64,000 nucleotides of DNA from Bacteroidia bacterium. GTDB lineage: Bacteria > Bacteroidota > Bacteroidia > Flavobacteriales > Flavobacteriaceae. Of this stretch, positions 1 to 8,536 are shown one piece after another. The DNA lies in assembly GCA_030428705.1 (NCBI GenBank), contig JAUIDI010000003.1, positions 124,001-188,000 of the forward strand. Direction: 5' to 3'. The position numbers and the translations under genes are program-made. The notes beneath the pieces were generated by a model, which had not been told where the DNA came from, did no database searches, and saw only the letters and a list, made by a program, of their open reading frames with translations. Position 1 is the stretch's first letter; each line of letters opens with the position of its first letter.

Positions 1-1
1 C

Positions 2-406
2 CACGACCCGCCACATATCCGAACCAAAAGATATATCACAAAATCGGTCTGCTATCACGCCGCGATCATGGCCAACGAAATCAAGGCGAAAGCAATTTCT
101 ACCTTGACCAATAGCGGGTACACGGCCTTTCAAATATCCGCATGGCGGCCAAGTGCCCATATTTTGGTGTTTACTTCGAATAGAAGAATTTTGACCCAAC
201 TCAATTTACTCTGGGGGGTCAAGGCATTTTATTACGACAAATATGTTTCTACCGATGAAACGATCGAAGACGTGAACGCCATAGCTTGTAAAAAAGGATT
301 TCTTGATGTAGGCGATATGCTCATTAGTTTAGCGGCCATGCCGATAAAAGACAAAGGAATGGTCAATACGTTACGGGTTACCGAAATCGAGACCTGTACG
401 TTTTAG
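2..406 (+). CDS. pyk: Pyruvate kinase, C-terminal part (5' end outside window)
   Basis: Glycolytic enzyme converting phosphoenolpyruvate and ADP to pyruvate and ATP. The reading frame is open to the left edge, so only the last ~134 residues are present. They cover the end of the barrel (VCYHAAIMANEIKAKA) and the pyruvate kinase C-terminal alpha/beta domain (TNSGYTAFQISAWRP, then ILVFTSNRRILTQL, and the closing GDMLISLAAMP segment). A methionine at 68 could be mistaken for a start, but homology continues upstream of it without a break, so it is internal. The gene ends 15 bases before a TATCTTTG promoter box that probably serves the next gene. The family call rests on recognised motifs and is firm. 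Confidence 0.93.
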   Translation, partial: HDPPHIRTKRYITKSVCYHAAIMANEIKAKAISTLTNSGYTAFQISAWRPSAHILVFTSNRRILTQLNLLWGVKAFYYDKYVSTDETIEDVNAIACKKGFLDVGDMLISLAAMPIKDKGMVNTLRVTEIETCTF

Positions 407-420
407 GCAACGGGTGTAAG

Positions 421-428
421 TATCTTTG
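421..428 (+). promoter_or_regulatory. Probable -7 promoter element for the AraC gene
   Basis: TATCTTTG is an exact match to the Bacteroidota -7 consensus TAnnTTTG and lies 39 bases before the AraC start codon at 468. No TTG is seen at the expected 19-base spacing upstream, so only half of the promoter is supported. Confidence 0.5.
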
Positions 429-467
429 CCAGTGATGGACTAATGGAAATCAAAAAGTCCACGCCAA

Positions 468-1316
468 ATGAAATTTGAATTCCGCGACTCCAAGATAGGA
501 TCCCTTTTCGGATTTACCGACGACATCAAAAAGAACGAAAACCTGTTTTCGGGTAGGTCTGGAAATATAAGTATTCTTTGGAATAGAAATAAAGATGCGA
601 TTGCGGTCGAAATAGATGGCCTGTCGATCCAATTGCTTCCCGATCAATTGGTTACCACCACGTATTTACAACACGTATCCTATAAGAACACCGTTTTGCC
701 TCTGACCGCATTTTTGTTCAATAGGGAATTCTACTGTATCAACGATCATGACAGCGAAGTTTCATGCAACGGGATATTATTTTTTGGTACGCAGGACCTT
801 CCGATAATTACGATTCCCAAGGCACAGCAGAGGAAGTTTAACACTTTGTACGAAGTTTTCGAGGACGAGTTTTCGACTCCCGACAAAATACAGGGAGACA
901 TGCTCCAGATGTTGTTAAAGCGACTTATCATTATTTGCACCAGATTGGCAAAAGAGCAACATATAGTCAAAGCACTTGACAATGAACAAATCGACATTAT
1001 CCGAAAATTCAATGTTTTGGTCGATACGCACTACAAAACGAAAAGAAAGGTCGGGGATTATGCCGAACTACTTTTTAAGAGCCCGAAAACGCTTTCGAAT
1101 CTTTTTGCCATCTACAACCAAAAATCCCCGCAACAGATAATTTTGGAACGCCTCGTCCTCGAAGCGAAACGACTAATAACATTTTCGGACAAACAAAATC
1201 AGGAAATCGCCCATGAATTGGGGTTTAACGATCCGGCGCATTTTAGTCGATTTTTCAAAAAAATGACGGGCCGTTCGCCGTCACAATACCGAATGTTGGA
1301 AACGATTTCCGTGTAA
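468..1316 (+). CDS. AraC-family transcriptional regulator
   Basis: A 282-residue protein whose last ~95 residues form an AraC/XylS double helix-turn-helix domain: first HTH around KVGDYAELLFKSPKTLSNLF, second around NQEIAHELGFNDPAHFSRFF, ending in the family signature FKKMTGRSPSQYR. The N-terminal ~180 residues look like a divergent cupin-type sensor domain, but no ligand site can be named. The ATG at 468 follows a TATCTTTG box. It lies upstream of, and on the same strand as, the AhpD-like and cupredoxin-like genes, so it may control them (inference). A weak hairpin with a T run follows the stop. Confidence 0.85.
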   Translation: MKFEFRDSKIGSLFGFTDDIKKNENLFSGRSGNISILWNRNKDAIAVEIDGLSIQLLPDQLVTTTYLQHVSYKNTVLPLTAFLFNREFYCINDHDSEVSCNGILFFGTQDLPIITIPKAQQRKFNTLYEVFEDEFSTPDKIQGDMLQMLLKRLIIICTRLAKEQHIVKALDNEQIDIIRKFNVLVDTHYKTKRKVGDYAELLFKSPKTLSNLFAIYNQKSPQQIILERLVLEAKRLITFSDKQNQEIAHELGFNDPAHFSRFFKKMTGRSPSQYRMLETISV

Positions 1317-1328
1317 CGGGAAATTTTT
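1306..1328 (+). terminator. Weak possible terminator after the AraC gene
   Basis: TTTCC and GGAAA form a 5-bp stem with an 8-base loop, followed by five T bases. The stem overlaps the end of the AraC gene and is short, so support is weak. Confidence 0.3.
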
Positions 1329-1408
1329 ACAAGCGGTCGGGCAATTCCTCCTATGATATAGCTGTACCCGCGTCGCATCTTTGCCCTGTAATTTAAAAAC
1401 AGCAAAAG

Positions 1409-1564
1409 ATGAAGACACAAATCAAATCCATTTTCAACCTTATAGAAATCTTCAGGTATGGAAAAAGAACTGCCAAGAAGATAATCAATGCAGAATCGCA
1501 TTGCGAGCAAAGGCACCATCACGATTTCTACTGTGATGCCGAGAAACCATATGTATCCATTTAA
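1409..1564 (+). CDS. Possible small protein (51 aa), function unknown
   Basis: ATG-initiated frame preceded by an A-rich stretch (AGCAAAAG) and, 28 bases further up, by CATCTTTG, one mismatch from the -7 consensus. The product begins MKTQIKSIFNLIEIF, has a basic middle and ends in a His/Cys-rich tail (SHCEQRHHHDFYCDAE). It lies in the gap between the AraC and AhpD-like genes and is in line with them. The clustering of His and Cys could mean metal binding, but no family was recognised. It may be only the leader of the AhpD-like transcript. This entry also accounts for the otherwise geneless stretch 1317-1657. Confidence 0.4.
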   Translation: MKTQIKSIFNLIEIFRYGKRTAKKIINAESHCEQRHHHDFYCDAEKPYVSI

Positions 1565-1657
1565 GAATAAGGACCGTTGGACCGTTGTCGCCGAGGGCAT
1601 ACGGTAAAAATACCGTCAAGAACAGAGAATTTAATAATAACAAAAAAACATTCAATC

Positions 1658-2206
1658 ATGAGCACATTCAATGTACCTAAAAGAGACGAAGTAAATTCGA
1701 ACAATAAAGTGATTTTCGATCAGTTGGAAAGTTCTTTGGGCTTTGTACCCAATTTGTATGCAACCTATGCATATTCGGAAAACGCCCTGACGAACTATCT
1801 CGCCTTAAACAACGCAAAGACCTCGTTGACCGCGAAACAAAAAGAGGTCGTAAACTTGGCCGTGAGCCAAGTGAACAATTGTATCTATTGTTTGTCGGCA
1901 CATACGGCAATAGGCAAAATGAACGGGTTTTCCGAAGCCGAAATACTCGAGCTGAGGGCAGGCCAAGCTTCTTTCGACAACAAGTTGGACGCCTTAGCAA
2001 AATTGGCCAGGAATATTACCGAGAATAGGGGTGCCGCGGATGAAGCCGTTGTCGCCAATTTTCTAAATGCGGGCTGGACTAAAGAAAACCTAATCGACAC
2101 CATAGTTTTGGTCGGGGACAAAACGATTTCGAACTACTTGCACAAAACAACGAATGTACCGGTCGATTTTCCCGTAGCGCAACCGTTGGAAACCATAGAA
2201 GCGTAA
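1658..2206 (+). CDS. AhpD-like / carboxymuconolactone decarboxylase family protein
   Basis: A 182-residue protein of the alkylhydroperoxidase AhpD-like superfamily, thiol-dependent peroxidase-type enzymes. The family core is visible as NNCIYCLSAH, giving the Cys75-x-x-Cys78 pair and His82. The frame could open earlier at 1577, but the ATG at 1658 is preceded by an A-rich ribosome binding site (AATAACAAAAAAACA) and gives the usual family length and N-terminus. The cupredoxin-like gene follows 35 bases later, probably in one transcript, and an AraC regulator sits upstream, which suggests a regulated redox or stress response. Substrate unknown. Confidence 0.85.
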   Translation: MSTFNVPKRDEVNSNNKVIFDQLESSLGFVPNLYATYAYSENALTNYLALNNAKTSLTAKQKEVVNLAVSQVNNCIYCLSAHTAIGKMNGFSEAEILELRAGQASFDNKLDALAKLARNITENRGAADEAVVANFLNAGWTKENLIDTIVLVGDKTISNYLHKTTNVPVDFPVAQPLETIEA

Positions 2207-2241
2207 TAAAAATCAATTTATAAATCTTAAAACTGAAAACA

Positions 2242-2631
2242 ATGAAAAAAATAATAGCATTAGTAGTATTAGTGGCCGGAACGCTGTTGAACGCCAATGC
2301 CCAAGAAAAAATGTCGAAAATGGCCCCGAAGACTATTGCCTTGGAGCAGGTGAAGGGAGCGTTTACCCAAAAACAGCTCACGATAGATGAAGGTACGTAT
2401 ATCTTTGAAGTCTTCAACAACGGGGTTGGGCACGATGTAGGCCTTGTACTGGCACCCAAAGGCTCGGATATCAGCAACTCCGAAAACCATATCAAGACGG
2501 CCTATGTGACCAAGGCGGTCGCCACGGGTGAAAAGGAGCGTTCGAAGCCAACCACATTAAAAAAAGGGGAGTATGTATACTTTTGCCCCTTGAACCCGAC
2601 CGCCACCGATAATACTTTGATAGTGAAGTAG
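2242..2631 (+). CDS. Secreted cupredoxin-like protein
   Basis: A 129-residue protein with a Sec signal peptide (residues 1-20, cleavage likely after NANA). The mature part has cupredoxin fold markers: ALEQVKGAFTQKQLTI, EGTYIFEVFNNGVGHDVGL and EYVYFCPLNPT. His64 and Cys115 match the first His and the Cys of a type 1 copper site, but the usual second His and the Met after the Cys are absent (CPLNPTATD). It may therefore bind copper differently or not at all. It probably shares a transcript with the AhpD-like gene and ends at a strong terminator. Confidence 0.75.
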   Translation: MKKIIALVVLVAGTLLNANAQEKMSKMAPKTIALEQVKGAFTQKQLTIDEGTYIFEVFNNGVGHDVGLVLAPKGSDISNSENHIKTAYVTKAVATGEKERSKPTTLKKGEYVYFCPLNPTATDNTLIVK

Positions 2632-2656
2632 TTTCGAAAATTAAGTAATTAGCTTG

Positions 2657-2693
2657 AGCCCCTATATATCTTCGGAATATGTAGGGGCTTTTT
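2657..2693 (+). terminator. Rho-independent terminator
   Basis: AGCCCCTATAT pairs with ATGTAGGGGCT (one G-T pair) around a short loop containing CTTCGG, followed by TTTTT. It ends the cupredoxin-like gene and reaches the dinB stop codon, so it may also work for dinB from the other side. Confidence 0.8.
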
Positions 2694-3793
2694 CAAAAAT
2701 CAAACCTCAACTGTACCGAAACGGAGTCTTCTTTGGGTTCGGTCTTCTTTTTTTCGGTGTTGAGGTTGGCCAATGAAATACCCAACAGGCGTACGGAATT
2801 TTGAAGTTCTTCTTGATAGAGTAGTTCTTTTGCGGTTTCCAAAATAAGTGCCTTATCGGAAACAAAATAAGGTAATGTTTTGCTCCTTGTATTCAAGGTA
2901 AAGTCACTGTACTTTATTTTTAGCGTTATAGTCTTGCCCGCTATTTTTGATTTGTTGAGCCTTCTATCCAATTCGTTGGCGATATGTTCCAAGCGCTCCA
3001 ACATAAAGATTTCACTACTGAGGTTTTCGTTGAAAGTGCGTTCGGCACCTACCGATTTCGGAATGCGATGGGGCTTTACCTCGCTATTGTGAATACCGCG
3101 GACCACATGATAATAGTATTTGCCGCTTTTGCCGAGATGCTCTTCAAGAAATTCCAATGATTTTTCTTTGAGGTCTATACCGGTAAAAATGCCTAGCTTG
3201 TACATTTTTTGGGCCGTAACCTTTCCGACCCCATAAAACTTGCGGATTTCGAGATTTTCTAAAAACTGGAGTACCTCTTCGGGGTTTACGGTCTTCTGCC
3301 CGTTGGGTTTATTGATATCACTGGCGACCTTGGCGATGAATTTATTTATTGAAATTCCTGCGGAAGCGGCCAGGCCCAGTTCGTCAAAAATGCGCCGGCG
3401 GATTTCCTGGGCAATCAAGGTTGCCGAAGGATTTCCCTTTTTGTTTACCGTAACGTCCAAATAGGCTTCGTCCAAAGAAAGTGGCTCCACCAGGTCGGTA
3501 TAGTCGAAAAATATGCTCCTGATTTTTTTAGAGATTTCGGAATACCTTGCATATCGAGGCTTCACGAAAATAAGATGCGGACAGTTCTTTTTGGCCAAAT
3601 AACCGCTCATCGCGCTTCGCACCCCATATTTTCTGGCCTCGTAATTAGCGGCCGAGACAACGCCCCTTTTTTCGCTTCCGCCTACGGCGACGGGTTTTCC
3701 CTTTAATTCAGGGTTGTCCAACTCCTCCACAGAGGCATAGAAGGCATCCATATCGACATGGATTATTTTTCGCAAGGGAAAATCGCTTTCCAT
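2693..3793 (-). CDS. dinB: DNA polymerase IV (Y-family)
   Basis: Error-prone translesion polymerase of the Y family. The 366-residue protein has the catalytic metal-binding motifs VDMDAFYASVE (Asp14, Asp16) and SLDEAYLD (Asp108, Glu109), followed by thumb helix-hairpin-helix sequence (FYGVGKVTAQKMYKLG) and a little-finger domain. Length is normal for DinB. The C-terminus (SVQLRFDF) is compatible with a beta-clamp-binding tail. It is divergent from the CYTH gene across 33 bases holding TAAATTTA, a self-complementary near match to the -7 consensus on both strands. No LexA-type operator was recognised. Confidence 0.95.
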   Translation of the reverse strand: MESDFPLRKIIHVDMDAFYASVEELDNPELKGKPVAVGGSEKRGVVSAANYEARKYGVRSAMSGYLAKKNCPHLIFVKPRYARYSEISKKIRSIFFDYTDLVEPLSLDEAYLDVTVNKKGNPSATLIAQEIRRRIFDELGLAASAGISINKFIAKVASDINKPNGQKTVNPEEVLQFLENLEIRKFYGVGKVTAQKMYKLGIFTGIDLKEKSLEFLEEHLGKSGKYYYHVVRGIHNSEVKPHRIPKSVGAERTFNENLSSEIFMLERLEHIANELDRRLNKSKIAGKTITLKIKYSDFTLNTRSKTLPYFVSDKALILETAKELLYQEELQNSVRLLGISLANLNTEKKKTEPKEDSVSVQLRFDF

Positions 3794-3826
3794 ATCGTAA
3801 ATTTATGATAACTTCGATAATAGGCT

Positions 3827-4300
3827 ATGATCGAAATCGAACGAAAGTTTTTGGTAAAATCGGATGTTTTTAAAAATAGGGCAACATCCAAGGAAAAGAT
3901 TGCACAAGGGTTTCTCAATACCCACCCTTCCCGCACCGTTAGGGTCAGGATCAATGGCAATTTCGGTTTTTTAACGGTCAAGGGAGCTTCGAACGAGGCC
4001 GGCACCTCGCGTTTTGAATGGGAAAGGGAAATCTCCGCGGAAGAGGCAAAGGAACTTTTGAAAATCTGTGAAGAGGGATTGATCGAGAAAACAAGATTTA
4101 AAATCCCTGTTGGCACCCATATTTTTGACGTGGATGAATTTCATGGTGCAAATCAAGGCCTTATCGTGGCCGAAATAGAACTACAAGATGAAAACGAACC
4201 TTTTGAAAAGCCAGATTGGTTGGACAAAGAAGTAACCGGAGACATCAAGTATTACAATTCGCAACTAAGTAAAAACCCATATTCACAATGGAAAAACTAG
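3827..4300 (+). CDS. CYTH-domain triphosphatase-like protein
   Basis: A 157-residue CYTH (triphosphate tunnel metalloenzyme) protein. The diagnostic ExExK motif is Glu3-Ile-Glu5-Arg-Lys7 at the N-terminus, followed by basic and acidic tunnel strands (TVRVRINGNFGFLTVKG, EWEREIS, IEKTRFKIP, VDEFHG, EIELQDENE). Members hydrolyse triphosphates such as tripolyphosphate. The length fits the short bacterial subgroup lacking a CHAD domain. Its last codons overlap the next gene by 13 bases, so the two are probably co-translated. Substrate cannot be read from sequence. Confidence 0.87.
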   Translation: MIEIERKFLVKSDVFKNRATSKEKIAQGFLNTHPSRTVRVRINGNFGFLTVKGASNEAGTSRFEWEREISAEEAKELLKICEEGLIEKTRFKIPVGTHIFDVDEFHGANQGLIVAEIELQDENEPFEKPDWLDKEVTGDIKYYNSQLSKNPYSQWKN

Positions 4301-4794
4301 CCAAATTTATACTGTCGGCGATTCTTTTGATCGCATCTTCCTGTAAAGAGGATAATAAGGTGGTAGTTCCCGATTCGGAAACCAACGTAATTGTCGAGAA
4401 GAAAAAATCGACCGAACAACTAAAAGAAGAATTGACCTCAAAAGGATTCGAAATCTTCGATTATGTCGATCAAGAAACCAAAGATACCGTACTGATGCAG
4501 CAATACTTCATCGCGTTTTTGAAGCGGGGGCCGAACCGTTCACAGAACAAAAAGGAGACCGATAGCCTACAGACCCAGCACCTAGCTCATTTGGGCCGTA
4601 TGTACGAGCAAGGGTTTGCCGACATTTCAGGGCCGTTCGGCGATGATGGCGATATTCGCGGCATTACGATTTACAATGTGCCGACCCAGAAAATGGCAGA
4701 TAGTCTCGCCAATATGGATCCTATGGTAAAAGCTGGAAGATTAGAAATCGAAATACACCCTTGGTGGGCGGCTAAAGGGTTTCCGTTGCGGTAG
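4288..4794 (+). CDS. YciI-like lipoprotein
   Basis: A 168-residue protein with a lipoprotein signal (hydrophobic stretch, then IASSC with Cys19). After a charged linker rich in Lys and Glu, the region from about residue 70 resembles YciI/DGPF-type ferredoxin-like proteins: QYFIAFLKRGPNRSQ, LQTQHLAHLGRMYEQGFADISGPF, and IEIHPWW. YciI proteins are normally cytosolic, so a membrane-anchored periplasmic form is unusual. It starts inside the CYTH gene and overlaps the convergent permease gene by 23 bases. Function unknown. Confidence 0.75.
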   Translation: MEKLAKFILSAILLIASSCKEDNKVVVPDSETNVIVEKKKSTEQLKEELTSKGFEIFDYVDQETKDTVLMQQYFIAFLKRGPNRSQNKKETDSLQTQHLAHLGRMYEQGFADISGPFGDDGDIRGITIYNVPTQKMADSLANMDPMVKAGRLEIEIHPWWAAKGFPLR

Positions 4795-5914
4795 TCCTGT
4801 AGCGAATCCACGCTACTTTTTCTTTATAGGAACGGTTTCGTACGGCAATCACCTTTTTCGAAATGGCGGGAAGCAAGCCAAGAACACTAAGTACCATGCC
4901 CAAGACAAATACGGGCAATGCTCCCGAGAATAGCTTACCACTTGAAAGAACCCCTAAAACCAAAATGGTCGACAAGGGAAAAGACAGTGCCAAAATGTTG
5001 ATTGCGAAACCCGTATTAAAAGTCTTTCGATTTGAAGGAATTTCGGATTCGAGATAATCCACGGCGGAGATATGTGCAAATGGCCAGAAGCTACAGGCGC
5101 TTAGGCCGAAGGCAAGCAACAACAAGATTTCACCTTGAGCGGAAATATTCGTTAACGAGATGAACACACAGCAGAGTAAGGCGACCAAGCCGGCCCGTAA
5201 GAACAACATCGATAAGAGTGTTACCAATTGTTTTCTTTTTATTTTGACCGCCAGCCCGATGAACAGTAGTACCAAGGGTGTCATGATAACACTCAACCTG
5301 CTCAGGGTATCGTTTAAGAATATTGGCAGTGTTTCCATAGTAAAACCCATTGAGACCAGTATCAGGGCAGCGATTATAAAAAGATTAACGGGTTCCGATA
5401 TCATGGTGATGAACAACGATTTTAGCCTAGAACCTTTACCCACTGTGGTTTTCGATTGTTTCTTGAGATGCCAGTTCATTGCAATAATGTACAGTATGAT
5501 CAGCACAAAGACCTTATTGCCCAAATCTGCCATGGCGGCCTTTGCCAAATATTCTTCCCCTAAAAATTCCAGAACAAAAGGGAAACAAGAAAGGCCGGGC
5601 GCCAATGAAGGTGCCAGCAAACGTGTCGTTCGATATTTGGGAGTATCCTTTTGAATGCCCAAAAGCGGTAATATATAAGGGAATATTAGGAAGAGGCAAA
5701 TGTTCAGCAAAAAGGCCAATACGGGCAATAGTATCAGGCCTGTATCTAAATCTATCCCCAACAGGGCGATAAAAATAGTCGCAGGTAAGGCAAGGTTCAG
5801 AATTATTTTTTTAATTCCGTTCAATTCATCCTTCCCTTTGAACTTCAGCTTCAAAAGAAAACCGATTCCGATGAAAAGAAGAAAGGTTATGGTCTTTTGC
5901 AACGTAACTTCCAT
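4772..5914 (-). CDS. AEC-family (auxin efflux carrier-like) permease
   Basis: A 380-residue integral membrane protein with about ten hydrophobic segments and a central charged loop, resembling AEC/malonate-type transporters (LNLALPATIFIALLGI, then PGLSCFPFVLEFLG). The frame continues upstream of 5914, but that part overlaps the preceding gene; ATG 5914 lies 5 bases after the aminotransferase stop codon and begins directly with a hydrophobic helix, so it was chosen. It is probably co-transcribed with the Tat-exported aminotransferase. The transported substrate is unknown; an amino acid or organic acid would fit the neighbour (inference). Confidence 0.7.
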   Translation of the reverse strand: MEVTLQKTITFLLFIGIGFLLKLKFKGKDELNGIKKIILNLALPATIFIALLGIDLDTGLILLPVLAFLLNICLFLIFPYILPLLGIQKDTPKYRTTRLLAPSLAPGLSCFPFVLEFLGEEYLAKAAMADLGNKVFVLIILYIIAMNWHLKKQSKTTVGKGSRLKSLFITMISEPVNLFIIAALILVSMGFTMETLPIFLNDTLSRLSVIMTPLVLLFIGLAVKIKRKQLVTLLSMLFLRAGLVALLCCVFISLTNISAQGEILLLLAFGLSACSFWPFAHISAVDYLESEIPSNRKTFNTGFAINILALSFPLSTILVLGVLSSGKLFSGALPVFVLGMVLSVLGLLPAISKKVIAVRNRSYKEKVAWIRYRTTATETL

Positions 5915-5919
5915 ACGCG

Positions 5920-7113
5920 TTAGGCAAGAACTTGGGTCAGGGCATTGATAAATGTTTTCATTTCGTCCATAGTACCCATACTGACGCGGCACCAATCCTT
6001 GTCCATTATTTTAAAGGCACGGACACCTACTTTTTTCTCCAACATTTTTTCGAGGAACAACTTGCCTTCCATTTCAATAGGGAAGATGACAAAACTTGTA
6101 GAGGAAGGTACGTATTCATAGCCTAGTTTTGTTAGGCTATCGCATACATAATCGCGAACGGAAGCGTTCATTTTACGTGATTTTTCTTGAAAACCCGTAT
6201 CGTTCATACTGGCGAGGGCTGCAAAAATAGATGTGTAGGCGATACCCATGCCGCCCCGGGTTATTTTTTGAATTTTTTCGAGCGTAGTCGGTAATGCGGC
6301 AATGTACCCAACGCGAAGCCCTGCCATACCATGGATTTTTGAAAAAGTGCGGGCGACTATAATATCTTTGCCTTGCCCGATCAAGGATACCATACTTTTT
6401 TTTAGGCCTCCCTCCAAAAAGTCCAAATAGGCTTCGTCGACAAATACCGTAACTTTTTCTGAGACACGTGAACAAAAGTCAAGTAACTCCGTATGGTCGG
6501 TCATACTTCCGGTAGGGTTGTTCGGGTTACAGATATACACCAGCTTGGTATCACTATCGATGGCCTCTTCCATGGCCTTAAGGTCATGTGACCAATCTTT
6601 TTTAAGGGGAATGCCTTTCCAAGATGCGCCAGTGGCCTCGGCGACACGGATTAAAGACATATAAGAGGGATCCGCGGACACCACATTGCCCCCGTTCAGA
6701 AAGAGTACCATGGCCGTTTTTTCGAGGAGATCCGATGAACCTGGCCCCATCATGATATTTTCCGCTTTGAGATTTTCTTTGGCCGCAACCTTGTCAATGA
6801 GCGCAAAAAGCTCTTTCCAGGCATAGCGGTTACCTTTTACCGCAACCGACTTCAAGGCTTCAACGGCCAGTGGCGAAGGGCCATATGGGTTTTCGTTGGC
6901 ATTGAGCTTTGCCAAAAGCAAATCAGGATTCGGAAAGTCCTTGGGAATGTATTCCTTAAAAAACGGACTATATAGGGTATTGCCCTCCCTGTCCAATCGA
7001 AGAGGGGCCTTGGCCATTTCACCCAAACCGATATGGGGAAACAAGGTTATTCCCCCAGCGGTCAACAATCCGGTTCTAAGCCAGTCCCTTCTATTGAGTT
7101 GTCTAATTTCCAT
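5920..7113 (-). CDS. Tat-exported HisC-like PLP aminotransferase
   Basis: A 397-residue fold-type I aminotransferase close to histidinol-phosphate aminotransferase: LNANENPYGPS (71-80 region), GPGSSDLL, NPNNPTG (196-202), VDEAYLDF (225-232), PLP lysine Lys259 in TFSKIHGMAGLRVGY, and the conserved Arg in CRVSMGT near the end. The first 30 residues carry a twin-arginine leader, NRRDWLRTG followed by a hydrophobic segment, so the folded cofactor-loaded enzyme is probably exported. No his operon genes are adjacent, so a role in histidine synthesis is unlikely. The permease downstream may handle its substrate or product (inference). Confidence 0.85.
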   Translation of the reverse strand: MEIRQLNRRDWLRTGLLTAGGITLFPHIGLGEMAKAPLRLDREGNTLYSPFFKEYIPKDFPNPDLLLAKLNANENPYGPSPLAVEALKSVAVKGNRYAWKELFALIDKVAAKENLKAENIMMGPGSSDLLEKTAMVLFLNGGNVVSADPSYMSLIRVAEATGASWKGIPLKKDWSHDLKAMEEAIDSDTKLVYICNPNNPTGSMTDHTELLDFCSRVSEKVTVFVDEAYLDFLEGGLKKSMVSLIGQGKDIIVARTFSKIHGMAGLRVGYIAALPTTLEKIQKITRGGMGIAYTSIFAALASMNDTGFQEKSRKMNASVRDYVCDSLTKLGYEYVPSSTSFVIFPIEMEGKLFLEKMLEKKVGVRAFKIMDKDWCRVSMGTMDEMKTFINALTQVLA

Positions 7114-7397
7114 GGTTTATGTATTTGAATTAGCAGTTACCCTAAATTTAAGATGGGATAGTTGCGAATCCTATGTCAATACCATAAAAACAAGGTGCTG
7201 TAAATTGGTTTAAGGAATTTTGAACGATACGATTTTAGCAAATCCGAAATTTTAGACCTGAAAAGAGGGGTTGTTTTGCGAATATTACATGCATTTCTAG
7301 GAATGTAATGCAAAACCGATAATCAAAATGGATATCTGACCAATAAGAATAAGGATAATGGTCCAGACCTCTCATTTTGGGAGATTTTCATAGCAAT

Positions 7398-8417
7398 TTA
7401 CAGTGCGCTTTTGAACTGTTTTAAAAAGCGTACATCGTTTTCGCTCAACAATCGAATGTCGGAGATTTGATGTAGTAACAAAGCTATACGGTCGATTCCC
7501 ATACCGAAGGCAAAACCCGAATATTCTTCTGGATCGATACCGCAATTGGTCAGTACGTTCGGGTCGACCATACCGCACCCCATAATCTCTAGCCAACCTG
7601 TGCCTTTGGTCATGCGGTAATCGGTCTCCGTTTCAAGCCCCCAATAGACATCTACTTCGGCACTGGGTTCGGTAAAGGGGAAATAAGAAGGGCGCAGACG
7701 AATTTTTGACTTTCCGAAAAGTTCGGTCGTGAAAAATTGCAAGGTTTGCTTAAGATCTGCAAAAGAGACGTCCTTATCGATATATAAACCTTCCACCTGA
7801 TGGAAAAAACAGTGCGAACGTGCCGAAATGGCCTCGTTGCGATATACCCTTCCTGGTGAAATGGTTCGAATAGGAGGTTTATTGTTCTCCATATACCGCA
7901 CCTGTACCGATGAGGTATGGGTACGTAACAAAATATCAGGACTTGTCTGAATGAAAAAAGTATCCTGCATGTCTCTTGCAGGATGGTGCTCGGGAAGGTT
8001 CAACGCTGTAAAATTATGCCAGTCGTCCTCGATTTCAGGGCCTTCGGAAACATTGAAACCGATTCTTGAGAAAATCTCTATAATCTGGTTCTTTACTATC
8101 GAAATAGGATGTCTTGCACCAAGTTCGATAGGCTCGCCCGGTCGTGTCAGATCACCATAGACACCACTCTCATCCGTTTTGTTCTCCAGTACACTTTTGA
8201 GGGTATTTACTTTGTCGGTCGCGACTTGTTTGAGCTCATTTATGGTCTGGCCGAATTCTTTTTTTTGATCGTTGGATACATTTTTGAATTCCTTGAAAAA
8301 ATCGTTCAAAAGACCCTTTTTGCCCAAATATTTTATTCGGAAATCTTCGACCTCTTCTTTAGAATTAGCGGTGAATTTTTTTACCTCTTCGATATGTTCT
8401 TTGATAGTATCGATCAT
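7398..8417 (-). CDS. pheS: Phenylalanine--tRNA ligase alpha subunit
   Basis: Catalytic subunit of the heterotetrameric phenylalanyl-tRNA synthetase, charging tRNA-Phe in the cytosol. The 339-residue protein has the N-terminal coiled-coil arm ([19 protein letters not shown]), class II motif 1 around [18 protein letters not shown], motif 2 ([22 protein letters not shown]) and motif 3 ([14 protein letters not shown]). Length is typical. pheT is not in the neighbourhood, so the two subunits are encoded separately. A TAAATTTG box lies 20 bases before the ATG. Confidence 0.97.
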   Translation of the reverse strand: MIDTIKEHIEEVKKFTANSKEEVEDFRIKYLGKKGLLNDFFKEFKNVSNDQKKEFGQTINELKQVATDKVNTLKSVLENKTDESGVYGDLTRPGEPIELGARHPISIVKNQIIEIFSRIGFNVSEGPEIEDDWHNFTALNLPEHHPARDMQDTFFIQTSPDILLRTHTSSVQVRYMENNKPPIRTISPGRVYRNEAISARSHCFFHQVEGLYIDKDVSFADLKQTLQFFTTELFGKSKIRLRPSYFPFTEPSAEVDVYWGLETETDYRMTKGTGWLEIMGCGMVDPNVLTNCGIDPEEYSGFAFGMGIDRIALLLHQISDIRLLSENDVRFLKQFKSAL

Positions 8418-8436
8418 AAAAACCGTGCTAAGCGGG

Positions 8437-8444
8437 CAAATTTA
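8437..8444 (-). promoter_or_regulatory. -7 promoter element for pheS
   Basis: On the minus strand this reads TAAATTTG followed by CCCGC, an exact TAnnTTTG match 19 bases before the pheS ATG. No TTG lies 19 bases upstream of it. Confidence 0.5.
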
Positions 8445-8536
8445 AAACTTTATCCAATTTCTATAAACATTGACTACAAAATAAAGAACCATCCGTAATT
8501 AGAAATATAGTCCCATATCTTGCGATATATGAAGAT

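Noticed and set aside
1199-1600. 133-codon minus-strand frame across the AraC/AhpD gap
   Set aside because: Overlaps the AraC HTH coding region and has no recognisable features.
5160-5654. 164-codon plus-strand frame
   Set aside because: Lies fully opposite the AEC permease gene, whose membrane segments are clear.
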